From: Promerops cafer
Taxonomy: Eukaryota > Chordata > Aves > Passeriformes > Nectariniidae
Length of the DNA stretch: 64,000 nucleotides
Direction of reading: 5' to 3'
NCBI GenBank assembly: GCA_013398275.1
Contig: VZSE01006614.1
Coordinates: 310,001-374,000 of the forward strand
Shown: positions 1-13,441 of the stretch, in pieces
Numbering within the stretch: position 1 is the stretch's first letter
Layout of the letters: every line of letters begins with the position of its first letter
Translations under genes and position numbers: made by a program
Notes under the pieces: generated by a model
What the model saw: the letters and a program-made list of their open reading frames with translations, nothing else
Told to the model about the DNA's origin: nothing
Database searches by the model: none

Positions 1-1360
1 TTTGAAAAGCAAACACTAAACTACAGACCCAGGTCTCAGTTCTGCAAACTCCCAGATGTGAGCAGCTGTCTGCTCATAATCCCCTGGAAACAGGGAGGTG
101 GAAGACAGGCAGTGGCTTAAGCAGTGCTTCTCCTGTCTGGCATCCATGGCCACTTAGCCATCACGTTGGGGACAGCCTGTTGTCAGGGCTCTCCTGTCTG
201 GGGGACACTGGTTGGGATGTCTGTGTTGGGTAGTCATCAAGACAGGGTTCCTTCATGTGCAGAAGTGTCCTCTGCTCAGCTTCTGTTTGGAAATATGTGC
301 AATTAAGGCCTCTAAGGATATCCAAGGACTTTGGGTGGTTAAACATGGAAGAGTTCATCTAAACATGTTATGTTGTCTAAATGGAGGATGGGTCTTGGAG
401 GGTCTGGGGAGGGTTTTTTTGCCTATAGTTGTCATACTTAAATTGAAAGCTCAGCAAAGGTGACTTTCTTGCAGAGCATGCTTTACAAAATTATTCAAAA
501 TTGTAATTAGTAGCCATAAGTAACAAGAAGGAGCAAGAATAGCAAACAGAATCATTCATGCAGAGGGATGAACATTTGAGCATCATGATGTGGGTTGTAG
601 AACATGGGTCTTCTGTTTTCCTACCTGTTTTGTATTCAATGAAAAATTATGGTAATCTCAGACACAGCTGAGATTGTCCCATCTTTTCTGTGGAAAGAGC
701 CAAGTTAGAGAAACCAAGCCTGAGCTTCCAAGGAGTGGGGAATTCTTGAGACTCTCACTCCTGACTCTTGTGGGAGCTTGTTCTCATGTTTAATAGACAA
801 AATAAAATCCTTTGATTCAGTGTAATGAATTTGTAACATTGACCTATTATGATTATGTTTTTCCAAGAAGCTAAGGGGTCTCCAGTTTACTTGTACCCTC
901 CCAACTCTTTTAATGAGAGATGCCTTTGCATTTCTTTTACATTAAACACAGTTTGTGATTATATGAAGTTAGATAGGCTGAGGAGAGGCAGAAAGAGGAA
1001 AGACAAGTGTTTCATATCTTTGAGCAATTTCTGCTTCTGGAGCTGGACAGCATTTTGAATTCAAGTATTTTAACATGGTTTTTACTACTCTTGTAGGTGC
1101 TGTAAGTTTCACTAGACTTCAAGCTTGTATTCTTCCCTCCCGCCTCAGTTCACATCTGTAGCAAATTTTAGTGCACTGCCCTACACATTACACTGAGTTG
1201 TGTCTTTGGACATGTGATACAGCCTGAGATTATTCACTGTGACAACACTTAACCTAACATAATTCAGTTCAGTGCACTGAGAAATAGAATGATAGAATAT
1301 TTTTTTCCCTAGGATGGGTACCCATCCATTGTCACTCAAATTACTGCCGATTATCTGGTA
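1..1360. other. Non-coding single-copy sequence, nothing recognised
   Basis: All open frames here are 83 codons or shorter, overlap on both strands and show no domain or signal I recognise. There is no repeat family, tRNA-like fold or CpG-rich stretch. It ends where the ancient CR1 relic begins. A short AATAGAATGATAGAAT string near 1284 resembles a CR1 terminus but has no CR1 body beside it. Confidence 0.6.
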
Positions 1361-1850
1361 GGAACATAAGAATATAGGACTTGCCATAGCAGATCAAACC
1401 AGTGGTCCATCTAAGAAGCTGTCCTTTCTCTTGAGACAGGCTGGAGCTGGGCATTTCAGACATAAGTGCATAAAACCCTAAAACAAACTTTCAGATGTCT
1501 TTCGCATTATGTTGTAGGTTTTTTTAAAAATCCTGTCAGTAGATTTTGGTCTGTGCTGTGTAGCAAAAAGGCTTAAATCCTTCATGTTTCCTAAATCTGC
1601 TCCAGTGCAGCACTTCATTTTCATGTTATCTATCTAAACCTTATCTGAATTTTGCTGTGCTTTTGATGTCAGTGTGCTGTGGTAGCAGTGCATTCCACAA
1701 ATTAATTGTATGTTATAAATAGGAATGTCTAATGTCTCATGTAAACCTCAAACATGCCTTCTATTAGATATCTCATCTTTAAGCTGAAAGGATTCCCATC
1801 AGTGTTTCTAGTCCCTACCCTGCAGGACTCTTCCAGTGCCTGTAATTATT
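1361..1850 (-). mobile_element. Ancient CR1 LINE 3' region (old amniote lineage)
   Basis: Read on the + strand, the left edge has the pattern GGAACATAAGAATATAGGAC, then a 'GATCAAACCAGTGGTCCATCTA' type block. This is the reverse complement of the 3' terminus of an old CR1 lineage that is abundant in turtles, crocodiles and birds. Further right, near 1690-1720, comes a 'CATTCCACAAATTAATTGTATGTT' type block. Near 1775-1850 there is a 'CATCTTTAAGCTGAAAGGATTCCC' type block followed by a diverged remainder. These occur in the same order and spacing as in that family. The middle part (about 1430-1680) is heavily diverged. It is a dead fossil with no usable reading frame. The family was recognised from memory; the exact subfamily and right boundary are uncertain. 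Confidence 0.7.
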
Positions 1851-4800
1851 CTAAGAATTCTTCATATCTATACTTTCTGCTTATCACAAGGACAGATCAC
1901 AGTATTTAATATAAAGAGTATGCAGTTATTTTATATAATAGCAACACTATTTTTCTGTAACATTTTAATGTTGGTATGAAGAATCAAGGGACAAAGAGAG
2001 ATGCTTACAATCAGAATTATCTTTTACATTTTTTATTTCAGATACAGGAGAATGGTGTTAGAATCATTACAGCAGTGAGAGATTGGTTCTAAATGTATAT
2101 TGAGCACAGCCAGAGATAGTAAGAGCCCCTTTCACTTTAATGGCCTTTTTTTGCATTTTAAACCAGCACTTCCGTAGGTTAATTTGTGCACTCCTTAAGA
2201 CTTTATTTCTTCTTGTTCTTAATCAACCTACTTACGTTAATTTGGGATTTGAAGTTATACTTAATGCAGATCTAACTTAGTAGTTTTCTTCTTCAGTTAG
2301 CTCAGCAACCATAATGCAAAGAGTGGATTTTTTTTAAGAGATAAAAATCCTTATTTCTGTCTTTGGATGTTCCCTCCATCCAAGTGTTTTTAAGGATGAA
2401 AGCTCTCTAAACTTTTTCTTTCATTCCTTTTCCTTCCTTTTCCCTCCCTCTTCTCATGTGCATCATGGACTTGCACTTTTGAAAAATTAATCAAGAACTG
2501 GTGGTGTTGAAAGCAGCGGGCACAGTCTGACACGCCTGGTGTTCATTGGCATTGATGCTGAGGTGTGTGAGCATCTGGAGATCGCAGCAACGCCCTCAGC
2601 TCCAGCTGCACTCTGCAAATTCCAGTGCCTCTCGAAGGCAGCTGTACCTGTGTGGGAGCCCTCACACACCTTGCACAGGCTCTGCGTTGGCCAGGGTGTA
2701 AGGACTGAAATAAATTAGGTGGAGGTGTAGCAACAGTCTGCAGACTTTTAATAAAAGTGTTCTGCTTATGGTGAACAGCAGTGATTTCGGCTCTTGGGGG
2801 TAAATGGTTTCTTTCATAATGTAGTGTTCGACCTATAAATCTGACTGCAACTTTGCTAGGTTCTTTTTCTACAAAACTGGCAGTCTCCACTGTCCACTTC
2901 CTTAGGCTCTAAAATAAATAATGAAAAGTACTGTAAACACAGGATTTGATATTGATTTTCTGGAGTTTAAGATAATCTGAGGTCTTCAGAGATCAGTATC
3001 CTTTACTGTGTCATACACTTATGTATGCTGCTGCTATAAAAATAAATAACTGAAGCTCTTTAAGCTCTAGTTTGTGAAAAAGATGAAACATTTATTGGCC
3101 ACTATATTTTGAACATTGTATTTCTGAAGCTGAATTTGATGCTTTGCGTCCCATAAAATAAAAATGATGAGATTGAAGGCAGTAATCAAAAGAAAAGGGC
3201 TCAATGTGTCACACTGTTGCTAGCATACATGTGAGTGGTTGAGCTGAGCTTTACTTCTAATATACTTTTATAAATTTTTAATGATGGCTAATGAATCAAA
3301 AGTTGAGAGGCCTTGGAGATGAGTTATTTATCAGATTATTTCTTCCTTTTGGTGCTGTGTGCAGCATCTCCCAGATCCCTCAGGTTGCAGGCTGTTTCTA
3401 AGATGTGGCTTACTGTTCAGTCTGTTCCCCATCCAGCATTTTGCATCTCTTTAGCAAATACCAGGGTAGGGTTCAGTGATATTAATTTTGAACTTTTCAC
3501 AGCAACAGATGTTAGGAAGACCTGCCAGAGCAAAGCAATGCTAATTTTGGTTTTGTTGTGGATGTCTGGGCGCTGCTGGGGCTGCAGGGTGGGCAGCGGC
3601 GTGTTCCAGCCCTGCCCCGTCCCACCAGGTGCCGCTGTGATGCAGTGATGCCTGGAGCCGGCCAGGAAACACAGGGATACACAAACTCCTGATTAATACA
3701 AATAAAAAGGCGAAGGAAATTGCAGCCTGCACCCTGTGACCTCGCCAAGACGTTGTAAGGCACCGAGGAAGCCTTGATGAATCAGGAGCAGTCTCCTAAA
3801 TGTCGGAGGGCTGTGTGGCTCCACAGAGTATTGTACGACTGAGATTTCTACAGTGTGACTGGATTACAGCATCAACTTGAAAAGAGAGGGAAAGGAAATT
3901 AAGAAGTCAAGCCGCAGAAGTAAAAATAATTCACAGGGAAGTGGCTCAAGCAGCTTACAGTCAGCTTTGCCTCTCCAAGTGTAGGCATGTCTGCATGGCA
4001 CAGAGGAGCCTTCAGTTTTCTGCCTGCCCCGAGCATGGTGGTCTCGATTACACAACACACATTGCTGGTGGCACCTCAGCAGTGGCATTTTGGCAGGGAA
4101 GAAATCATGATGCAGATTGACAGTGAGCTCTCTGTCAGCCACCCAAGTGGAATCAATTGCACTATAGGTTAGGTAAGACAGATTATTCCTTCCTGTGGAT
4201 CCCCTACATCTCCAAGCGGTGTGGCAGAAGATTGTATGATGTTGCTTAGAATGGTATGTGTGGGAGGGAAAGCTACAATGCTAGATTTAAATGGCGAAAA
4301 CCAGAGAAAAGATGATGACAGTAGATGTCTTTTAACAATTGGCTGTTGAAATAATGAATTGCTGGGTTGTAACAATACCACTTCAAGGAAATGGTCTCCA
4401 ATAAAATACTAAGAAGTAAGGCAATAGCATTGCTCAGTTATTAGTGGAGCACAGCTAAGTAGCAGGTTTCTGTTTGTACTTGTGTGTTTCGGTTTCTTTC
4501 TATACCTTTCTGGGAGAATCAGGTTCCTGATAGGTAGCACAACAGTTCTTTGGCAAGACCTCCCAACTTCCCCAGCATTTTGACTCTGTGTCCCACTCAG
4601 TGATGTGTCAAGATGTAGCATCTAATTTTTCTTCCTCTTGCACAAATCTTATTTCCTGATTTTGTGAAAAATAGTATATCCAGCACTTTGCTTTGTCTTT
4701 TCATCAAAGACCATGATGATTTGAGGCCCCACCAGCTTACTGTGCACATGGCTAGTAGGAGAGCCACAGCCTTGGAGGTGATTATGTGAGAACTTGCTGT

Positions 4801-7800
4801 GATTCACCAGCTAGAACATAAGATATGCTAGGCTGTTCTTGGGCATGTTTTTGTAATTCTTTCTGTATTTTTATCATAGGATGCTGCTGTAATTCTTGAA
4901 AGAATAGGAGTGTATGATGCAAGGTGAATTGAACTCAAATTTCAGAAAAATCAATTGATGGTGGCAATGGGAAATTTATTCTTCATTGTATAGTCAGAAA
5001 GCACCTGAAATGCTTCTTCTGTTGAGATGGACGGATTTGTAGGAAGAACAATTTCTAACACCTCTCTTCGCAGTTGGTGTTCTCTTTTCATAACTCTGCA
5101 GAAAGAATGGAGCATGGTAAGGACTTTTGAATCCTATTTCTGGGTATCTTTTAGAGTACATACTTCTCCAGCATATTTAGAAGGCCATGCTCATTTTTCT
5201 AATCTGAGAAGGAAAGAAAAAGTAGATACCATCTTCCAAAATGAGTTACACAGACAGCTAATTGGTAGCATCTTCACTTGTGCGCTAAATGTTGCAAGTG
5301 AATTTATTCCATGTTAATTTATTCTATTTCCAGTTTCAAGGAATCCTGTGTATGTGGGGATATTACTCAGACCCAATGTTAATGGACTCGCATCACTTTT
5401 AATTGGAATTGCTCATGTGTTAATCCATAAGCTTGCACCAGTGTAGTTGCCAGGAAATTGCACTTGAGGCTGCAAGCCTACACGTTACATCTCTTCTGGC
5501 AATTATATTTGAAACACTGTATTTTGACAAAATAATTCACGATGTACAACCCTATCAGTGCAATGCTGGCTGCCTGAGTGTAAACAGCTTTACATTCATG
5601 GAATTGGAAGGTTTAACATGGTATAAGTAATTGGACTGTTGAATGGTTGAAATAGCCCTGACTGGGGTTTTTGTGCCAGAACTTTTTTTGACTGACATAA
5701 TACAATATTCTGAAGACTTGCATTTCAGTAGGCACGCTGTACATGAAAAAGTGTGTGGTATAGGTTAATGGCTTAACTCTTACTAGAAAGTAAACCTTAT
5801 TGAACTTTATCCTGGAAACTTGATGGTGGAAGCTGGCTGAAGTTAAAAGTAAGCTTTGAAGCCCAAAGCAAAATTACTTTGCACCTGAATGTATGGGATA
5901 AATCTCAACTGCTGATCAGAATATGTGGAATATTTTCAGCTATTAATTTTATTTAACGTATTAAGTAATTGTTTACTTAACAACAAATGCAAAAACTTTA
6001 GCCTTTGCTGCTCTTTTAGGTGTGTTAAAGTATTCTGAAATCAGGAATTCATGATTGCACACAGACATCTGGAGCTAGAGACTCAGCAGACTTTTGAAGT
6101 CAGTGGAGTTGCTCAGATTTACACCTTCTGAGGATGTGCCCTATGAGATCAGTACCAGTCCAGACTTATGTATTCTGGGTTGAATTTAGTGAACCTGGAA
6201 GAGTCAGAGGACTTCAGAGTGGGTATTTTTTCGTTTTAAGATTGATTGGACCTTCCTCTATCTATGCTGAATGCTCCCCATAGTCTGATTAGTGGAGGGC
6301 ATGCATTATGTATTTCTAGGATTAATTAAATTTCACTTTCAACTTCTATTTTTTTTCTTCTGAGAAATCAGATGGCTTTATGGAAATTCCCTGCTGCTCT
6401 CTAAATCCCTGAGTCTCTTTCCTGTTTCTCACTTCTTTAAGGTATTAAGTGTTACTCAACAACATAGAAAAGTTAGCATGTCTGACTCAGTGTGTTTAAT
6501 TTCACCGTGTTAAGCATAAACAGTTTTAAAGTCATGTTATTTCAAAGTGGCTATGTTTTGCACAACACACTATCAAGCTCAGGGATAAGGTTAGCTGGTA
6601 TTTGTTGGCTTCCAGCTACATTAAATACTTCAAAACACCATAACCCAAATGTAAAATTGCATCTTACTGCAATACTGAAGAAGTCTGGCCATGGAAAATC
6701 TCTAGGTTAATGAACTTTCTGGCTGAGGATATTTGCCTTTCCAGCTGCTGAACGTGAAAATTGGAAGTGTGAGCTCCTAGGATATTGGTCCCCAGCCCAT
6801 AATAAACCACCCTATAACCCGGACTGACATGGGAGGCCACAGTAATGTTGTCTGTAGCACGCTGCTCGTACAGCATGTGCACTGTGCTTTGTGGGACCAT
6901 GGGCTTGTTAAGGAGGCTCACGAGAGGTTGCCTTGCAGTGGGGGAGCTTCTCATGCCCATCTACCCTGAGACTGATGCTGCTGTGCTGTTACGGGGTGTG
7001 AGGGAAAAGACAAAGTCCATGTGTCTGGAATAGGGTCTTGCTTTATAATCAGAAGGTCTGTAGTGATCTAAATCAGGGAACTTCTACATCATGTACATTT
7101 AAACTTTTTAGTGATAGGTTAAAGAGAAACATCACTGAATCCGCTGGTCTTAGATACATTATCTGAGATTACAGAAAGGATTATCTGCTCTGAACAGCAC
7201 CTCTTTATTTTTGTGTCCATTTACTTAGTCTCTTTGAGGAAGTACGTTAAAGACCATCAACCAAAAATAAGAAAAGCAAAAACCAAAAAAAACCTCTCGC
7301 TGAACAGAGGAGGGCTGTGTTCCACACAGGCATGTTTTCTTGAGAGCCTCATGGGAGCCTTTGTATTAGCAGGGCTCTTGAGTACACACACAAGAAAGTT
7401 GTTTTTTTTTTAATACTTAGAATATCTGTATCTTCTGAGCTTGTGAATCTGAACTGGCTGATATGTTATGGGATATGTCATGCAGTTTGAACTAAGCAAT
7501 CTAATGGAGTGGTTACTGGGAAATGTATATTAGTGGGAACATTAATGTGCTCACTTTATATTGAAACCAGGTTTGACATTGTTTATGTAGCCCATGGCTG
7601 AACGGTGATGTTAGTATGAAAGAGGCAGATTGTTTAGCTGAAAGGAGAGTTGAAACTTGTCATGTCTGCATTACTGACATTAATGTTTTATGCACTCAGT
7701 GCTTCTAGGACTACTTCTCTGTGTGGGATTATGGTAATTCCTGATCAATTGTGTCTTTGTAAGAAAATATAACTACACATAAAGTAACTGAAATGCAAGG

Positions 7801-9734
7801 TAGCTCTTCATAGCATAAAGACCAGTTAGAGGATAGTTTACTACTGAACTGAAGTTTGAAAAGAAAAATGTTCCAATAAAAGGGTTCTTGATCAACAAAA
7901 TGTGAAAGGACTTGATAATTTTACTTCACTAGAGTTTAGCTAAAGTGATTGTCCTCATTTCAGAGAAAGGTGTAAATCCTTTGAATCAAGGAACAGATTT
8001 CAGCTTCTATTGCATGAAGACATATCTCTTGAAAACACCATTATGCAGTTATCCCTGAGAAGTGGAAGGACAGAGGATCACAGGTCTGGGTGGGTTTGGT
8101 CCTCTCTGAGGTGTTGGCAAGGGAGGAAGAGCACCATAAGAAGCCTGCACGTAGGTCATCAGAATGGCTGCTTTGCAGTGGCCTCATCCCTTGATCATAA
8201 AACCTCCAAAATGGAATGAAAAACAGAAGTGAGGGAAGGTTTGGCCACCACAGTTAGCACTGATTTGACTAACAGCCATGAAATTATTCTATGATCAGTA
8301 TTTTGCAGTGTATTGTTCACTTGTTTCTTTTCCTCCAAGGCAGAAATGCATCTTATAGTGCATTTATTATTAGTGTTTTGTTTTGAAACAGCAAAACTGA
8401 TCTCAATTATGATTTTTATCTTGACCACCGATCATGTCAGAGCCCAGCCCAGCTCTTTAAAACAAATTCAGAATTGCTTGTTGTATTGATTGCTGCAAGA
8501 GTTCCATCCTGCTCTAGTTCAAGCATGTTTATTTTGCTAGGTTGATACCTCCTTGGAGAAGTATATTTAGTTACTATAAAAAATACTTTTCCTACCCTTT
8601 TTTTTTTATGCTGAAAGGATTATGGATGAATCCTGCAAAACTAACAGGATGCATAGGAGTAGTAAGGAATAGAAATTAAAAACAATGAAAAAAACCAATG
8701 AGCTCTTTTTGTCCCCCACCCACTCCCCCAGTGGCAGAATGACACAAATCCATTTATGCACACACACATTTACACACAAATAAATGGATGAATAGATAGT
8801 GTAGATAGAACGAAGGAACCCTGCTATTTTAGATTGAAGTGCCTGTCACTGACATTAATTTAGATGTAGTATTAGGGAGCCTCTTAAAGGTCAGGTTTCC
8901 CCTGGAGCGTTAGTTTACCCTGGACATTTTTACAGATGATGTGCTAAAGATGTAATGCATCTAATAACTACATCTTGGCTTCATCTACTTGATTCATCAA
9001 ATTCCTTCCTGCTCAATACTAAGTTTTCAGTGACATGTTTTATGTGAAATATTACAAGACAGTATGTTAATGCTGTGTTGATTACAACTGATTTCTTTTT
9101 ATTTGGAGGTACGTAAAAAGTGAAGCCCATTTATTGCCTAATGCTCTTGGCCTATGGCTTCCTGGAAATAGGGACTCCTCATTTTTCAATTAAGGAGAGA
9201 TGGTTCTGAATGACAGCTGCCCTCTCCTGGGAAAGTTGACATTCAGATGCTAGTGCAGCAGCATGACTACCCATGCAGCCAGGTATATCTTGTTGCTCTA
9301 TATAGAGCCAAATAACAATTTCTGGGTTCATACAAAGCCATAGGTGGTTAAATGCATTGATATCACAAAGACACAGCCTAATTCTTGCTCCTGTTCTGTA
9401 GTCTCTTAAGAGTACAGATGCTTAATCATTTTTAAAGGGATCTTTTAACTTGATTGTGAAGGCTGTAGTTGACCAGAAACCAGAACAGGGCAGCCCTGAG
9501 GTTAATAAGACTATTTGCTTTGGAACAATCAGTTTGTCTTTTCTACTTGATATGGGTATTTTTGTAGTGTTACATTTGTGTTGAGCTGTATGCATGTTGG
9601 GCTTGTGAAAAAGAGCTTTGTACAAAGATGAGGGCACAAAAGATAGCTTTTAGAAACAAATTGGTACTGAAATTAGTTGGATGAGAATGGCATGTGCCAA
9701 AGAGCTGGCACTGACACAGTTCAGGAACTCGCCT
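1851..9734. other. Long non-coding stretch without recognisable elements
   Basis: About 7.9 kb of AT-rich sequence. Open frames do not exceed about 115 codons (the longest is 2543-2890 on the minus strand). None has a recognisable domain, and the better ones follow locally GC-richer patches (for example 2540-2680 and 3560-3670) rather than showing exon structure. A weak CA-rich patch lies at 8758-8782. Short T-runs occur near 8598 and 7400. I see no SINE, LINE, LTR or RNA gene here. Confidence 0.55.
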
Positions 9735-9800
9735 GGTTTCACCTCTCCATCACTGACTCTCTGGGATAAGTTGCCCATCTGAAGAATGAGTTTTAAGGTT
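9735..9800 (+). repeat. MIR/L2-like SINE/LINE relic (weak)
   Basis: The stretch CTCTCTGGGATAAGTTGCCC followed by ATCTGAAGAATGAG (about 9757-9790) matches the conserved centre that MIR SINEs and L2 LINE tails share ('...cctctctgggcctcagtttccccatctgtaaaatg'), in plus orientation. The flanks are too decayed to extend the match. MIR and L2 copies are ancient in amniotes and rare but real in birds. A chance match over about 35 bases cannot be excluded. Confidence 0.4.
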
Positions 9801-12455
9801 TAAAAGCAAGCAAATGTAGCATCCACCCCCAAGAACTCTTAAGATCATCACATTGAAATGATATATGGGTGTGAAGTGTTGCTATTTCACCAGGCTGAAA
9901 TATTTTCTCTGTGTTGCAGAGCTGGAGCCGTCCATTTCTGCATGGTCAGCAGGGCTGTGAGGCTTCTGAGGCAGCAGGACAAGCACTGCTGTGCTGGGCA
10001 GGGACAGGGACCCAAGTTCGTGTGGGCCATGAATGGGCTCTGCATCCTCCATCTGAATTGCAGATTTCTCACTCTGTACCACCCTAAAGGAGGATTGTTT
10101 CTTGTCTACACTGATCCCACTCATCGGGTTTTTCCTTACACCCAGGTGAGGACAAAAGCAGTGCAGTAAAAAGGAATTATGGTGGTGTGCCCTGAAAAGC
10201 ACCCGCACCAAGTTCATTTACTTTAGTTTGGGCTGAAGACTAGGCTGTGTGTTCTTTGTCCAGACTTTGTTCTTAAACTCTGAAGCAAAGCACAGCCTCG
10301 CCTTTGTGGGTTTTTTCTTTTTCCTAGAACTGCCTTTTGTATGTATTGGCAGGAAAATAGCATTGCTCTTAAGGATCTCAAAGTCAGTTCTGCTTCTGCA
10401 GCCTTGAAGGTGCAGTTACATTAAAGAGAGAAAAAAAGCTTTTAAATATTGAAACAGTTTCTAAAATAAAGAGGTTTGAATTTATGATTGATTTCGAAGT
10501 GATCTGTGTTTAAACTTTGAATGGGAATAAAATAGTGTCTTGTTCAAATATTGAACTAGTTTTAAAGTTAAATGGCTCGAACATAGAATTCTCTCATGGG
10601 AAATTGTATTCTCATTTCAGCCTCTGACTTCTCTTGCATACTGTACTATACCTCATTGTAGTCACACACCAGTGTTTGCTTAGGCTGCAGGGAAAAACTC
10701 TCTGATATGATTTTATTAGTTGATTTAAAAAAAAAGCAATAACATACCACAAAATACACTGAAAAAATTAATAGGGGCGGATGTTTTTCTGTGGTAATGG
10801 AAATTCAGCAGAATGATGTAAGCAAAGACTTAGAGTAGCACTTTAAAGCAGAAGATTAGGAGAGATAAAAGAATTAAAAAACGTTGACACGGAGATGTGG
10901 TCACTGAAGTATGGCACGATGCGTGAGAACGGTGTAATTGGAGAAGATGATTCTCTAGAGCTTGGCCAGTAAACAGATGAACAAACCATTACCTGTTATT
11001 GCTCACTAAGACACTCTTAATTTTTTGGGGTGGTGGTTATTCTTTATTGACTGTCCTGCTGTAAAAGTTATTGGTTGTGACTCACGTAAGAGGCCCACAG
11101 CTGTATTTTATAGCATGTGCTGTCAACTTATTAATGTGGCTGTGTCTTTGAGTGGGTTTGGTTCTCTGGCTTGGCTTTCCCCTTCAGCTGTATAATGGCT
11201 AATGAAAATCTTACATCAGGAATGGGGGGAGCTGCATTCAAGGACTAGATAAAAGGCAGCATTAGTAATGCTCTGTTGTCTTACTGACCCTAACATTAAA
11301 ATTCCCAATGTATTTTATAACCAAAAAGGCTTTTCAGTTTCCTAACACTTGAGGGCATAATTATATGTACCGATTAATTGAGTTGTTAGGCAGTTTTGCA
11401 TATTCTCAGAGCACATCTTTCCTTGGTGTGGGGTCATGCAATGGATCAACTTGACATTGGTAGTACTGTTGGTCTGACCCACTGTTTGGAGTTGGTCAGA
11501 GTTGGAGCAGGAGCAGAAGCTGCAGGTGAGCTGATCCTGCTGCTGGTCCCATCCCCATTGCAGCAAGAAATGGATCTGTGCTAGCTGGACATTCCAGTGG
11601 CAAATCCAGTGTGTTCTAAGTGTGTATCTTCATGGCTGCAGGCAAGGGGCTTGAGGGTAAACTGCGAGTGCAGTGTTAGATTATAGTGTGAAAAATGATC
11701 TCTGTGTTAATCAAAGTTTAATGAACCTGTAGAAGAATTGAGTTTTCTGTTTATTTACATTTTTCATGAACCACTGGAGGACGAACTCCATTTTATGTTT
11801 GAATTGAATTGGGGGAGGTGAGCATTATGGCAGTTTTCAAAATTTGAAAGCTGGAAAAATTTCTTTCAATAATGTCGCTTTATAAGACGACTAAAACAAA
11901 TTCTCAAGAACTTAATGCACATTTTAAGAACTGCGTTTAAGATTGTTTTTAGACTGTGGTGTACAACTGGTAGAGAATCAAAGGAAGCTTTCCTGGAGCA
12001 TGATAAATCCATGCAGGCATAGCTGAGAAATTACAATAAATGTAAATGTAGAAATTTGGATAACTGTCATATTCCAAAAGATAAACAAGTTATGGTCAGT
12101 GGAGGCTGTCTAATCAAATACTACTATTAAGCCTCAGAAGCCACCTAATTCTGCAATTTTAATAAAACAAGAAATATGGAAGGAGCTGACAATGGGAGCT
12201 GTGTGTTAGTCAGTGAAGAGAATGGTATTCACTGGAACAAAGCTCCCACTCTTTCTGTTATTAGTGCACGTGCTTCCTTTTTTTAATCATGAAGGACCTC
12301 GGAAATCTTCACATTTATTACCTTCTGTCAACTTTGAAATAGTCAGTAGGCCATCAGGCAGGTCCACTGTCCTCAGGTTTTCTCATCTGATGGAGATTCC
12401 TTAGGATTCAGTGGAGCTACACTGATTTTATCCCTTCTAGTTTTAGCCCCAGACT
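9801..12455. other. Non-coding stretch, nothing recognised
   Basis: The longest frames (9858-10169 +, 103 codons; 9882-10217 -, 111 codons) overlap each other on opposite strands over a slightly GC-richer patch. They show no motif, signal peptide or splice context that would support a gene. The rest is AT-rich single-copy sequence with short A/T runs. Confidence 0.55.
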
Positions 12456-12540
12456 GTGTGTATGTTCATGTGTGTGTATGTGCATGTACATGCATGTGAG
12501 CACGCATACACAGTGTGTGCACATGTCTACATACATGCTC
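12456..12540. repeat. Degenerate GT/TG microsatellite with palindromes
   Basis: This is an alternating purine-pyrimidine stretch rich in TGTG, GCATGTACATGC and ACACA. It contains a perfect 14-bp palindrome TGCATGTACATGCA at 12481-12494. It also has an 8-bp inverted repeat, TGTGTATG (12473-12480) against CATACACA (12505-12512). It directly abuts the 5'-truncated end of the CR1 at 12541. Such tracts can adopt Z-DNA or cruciform structure, but no function is implied. Confidence 0.8.
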
Positions 12541-13011
12541 CAGGAGCTGGACCACGTTCAGAGAAGAGAAGGAAGCTGATGAAGGCTCTAGAGCATAAGT
12601 CATATGAGGAGCAGCTGGAAGAGCACATGGGTTGTTTTGCCTGGAGAAGAAGAGGCTCAGGAGAGACCTTACCACTCTCTGTAACTACCTGAAAGGAGGG
12701 TGCAGCCAGGTGGGGGTTGGTCTCTTCTCCCAGGTAACAAGCAATGGGACAAGAGGAAATGGCCTCAAGTTGCATCAGGGGAGGTTTAGATTGGATATTA
12801 AGAAAAATTTCTTTACAGAAGGGGTTGTCAAGCATAGAAACAGGCTGCCTAGTGTGGTGGCTGAATCACCAAGCCTGGAGGTATTTGGGAGATGTCTAGA
12901 TATGGCACTTAGGGACACGATTTAGTGGTGGGCTTGGCAGTGCTGTGTTAATAGTTGGACTCGATAATCTTAGAGGTCTTTTCCAACCTTAATGATTCCA
13001 CGACTCTATGA
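12541..13011 (+). mobile_element. CR1 LINE, 5'-truncated 3' end with ORF2 C-terminus
   Basis: A clear avian CR1 copy of about 470 bp in plus orientation. The first part encodes the C-terminal tail of the CR1 ORF2 protein (endonuclease/reverse transcriptase of a non-LTR retrotransposon). A segment with EHKSYEEQL is in one frame. After a frameshift near 12625-12635, another frame carries NYLKGGCSQ, then GRFRLDIKKNFFTE, then NRLP, and ends at a stop codon at 12923-12925, where the family's ORF2 also ends. The roughly 85-bp 3' UTR follows, with the hallmarks GGACTCGATAATCTTAGAGG and a decayed ATTCCACGACTCTATGA terminus. Truncation at the 5' end is normal for CR1, which is primed at its 3' end. 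The copy lacks the endonuclease and catalytic RT domains and is inactive. Confidence 0.93.
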
Positions 13012-13388
13012 AATACATTGCGAAAGTCTGAATGTCTGGAAGACTCATAAGAACATGAGGCGTAATGTGAAACTCCCAAAAAACTGTCACTGAGGACATT
13101 CCACAGAAAAGTCAGCGCAGCAGTTTTTGAAAGTGTTTTAGCTCTGCTAAGCATACTCCAAAGGCCTGGGAGTGCTCCTGCGCCACGCGTGGCTATGCCA
13201 CATATGTCATTGGGTGTTTTTGGATCCCTTTTCTGGCCAAGACGCAAATTTGGAGAAACAAATCCATTTGAGATAAAAACACCGGAAAGTTGTACTAATG
13301 AAATCTCAAAAAGGAAAGCAGAGATTTAGACATGTGATGACAAAAATGATCTATAGTTTATGCAACCTTAACTTCACCTTAGTTAAGC

Positions 13389-13441
13389 TTTTCTTTTTTT
13401 TTTTTCTCCTTTCTTCCCTTTTTCCTTTTTTTTTTTTTTTT
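13389..13441. repeat. T-rich low-complexity tract
   Basis: A pyrimidine-only run of T with interspersed C, ending in 16 consecutive T. No SINE or retrocopy body is seen next to it, so it is not obviously the reverse complement of a retrotransposed poly(A) tail. Confidence 0.85.

Noticed and set aside
8758..8800. CACACACA-rich patch
   Set aside because: Too short and interrupted to count as a microsatellite of note.
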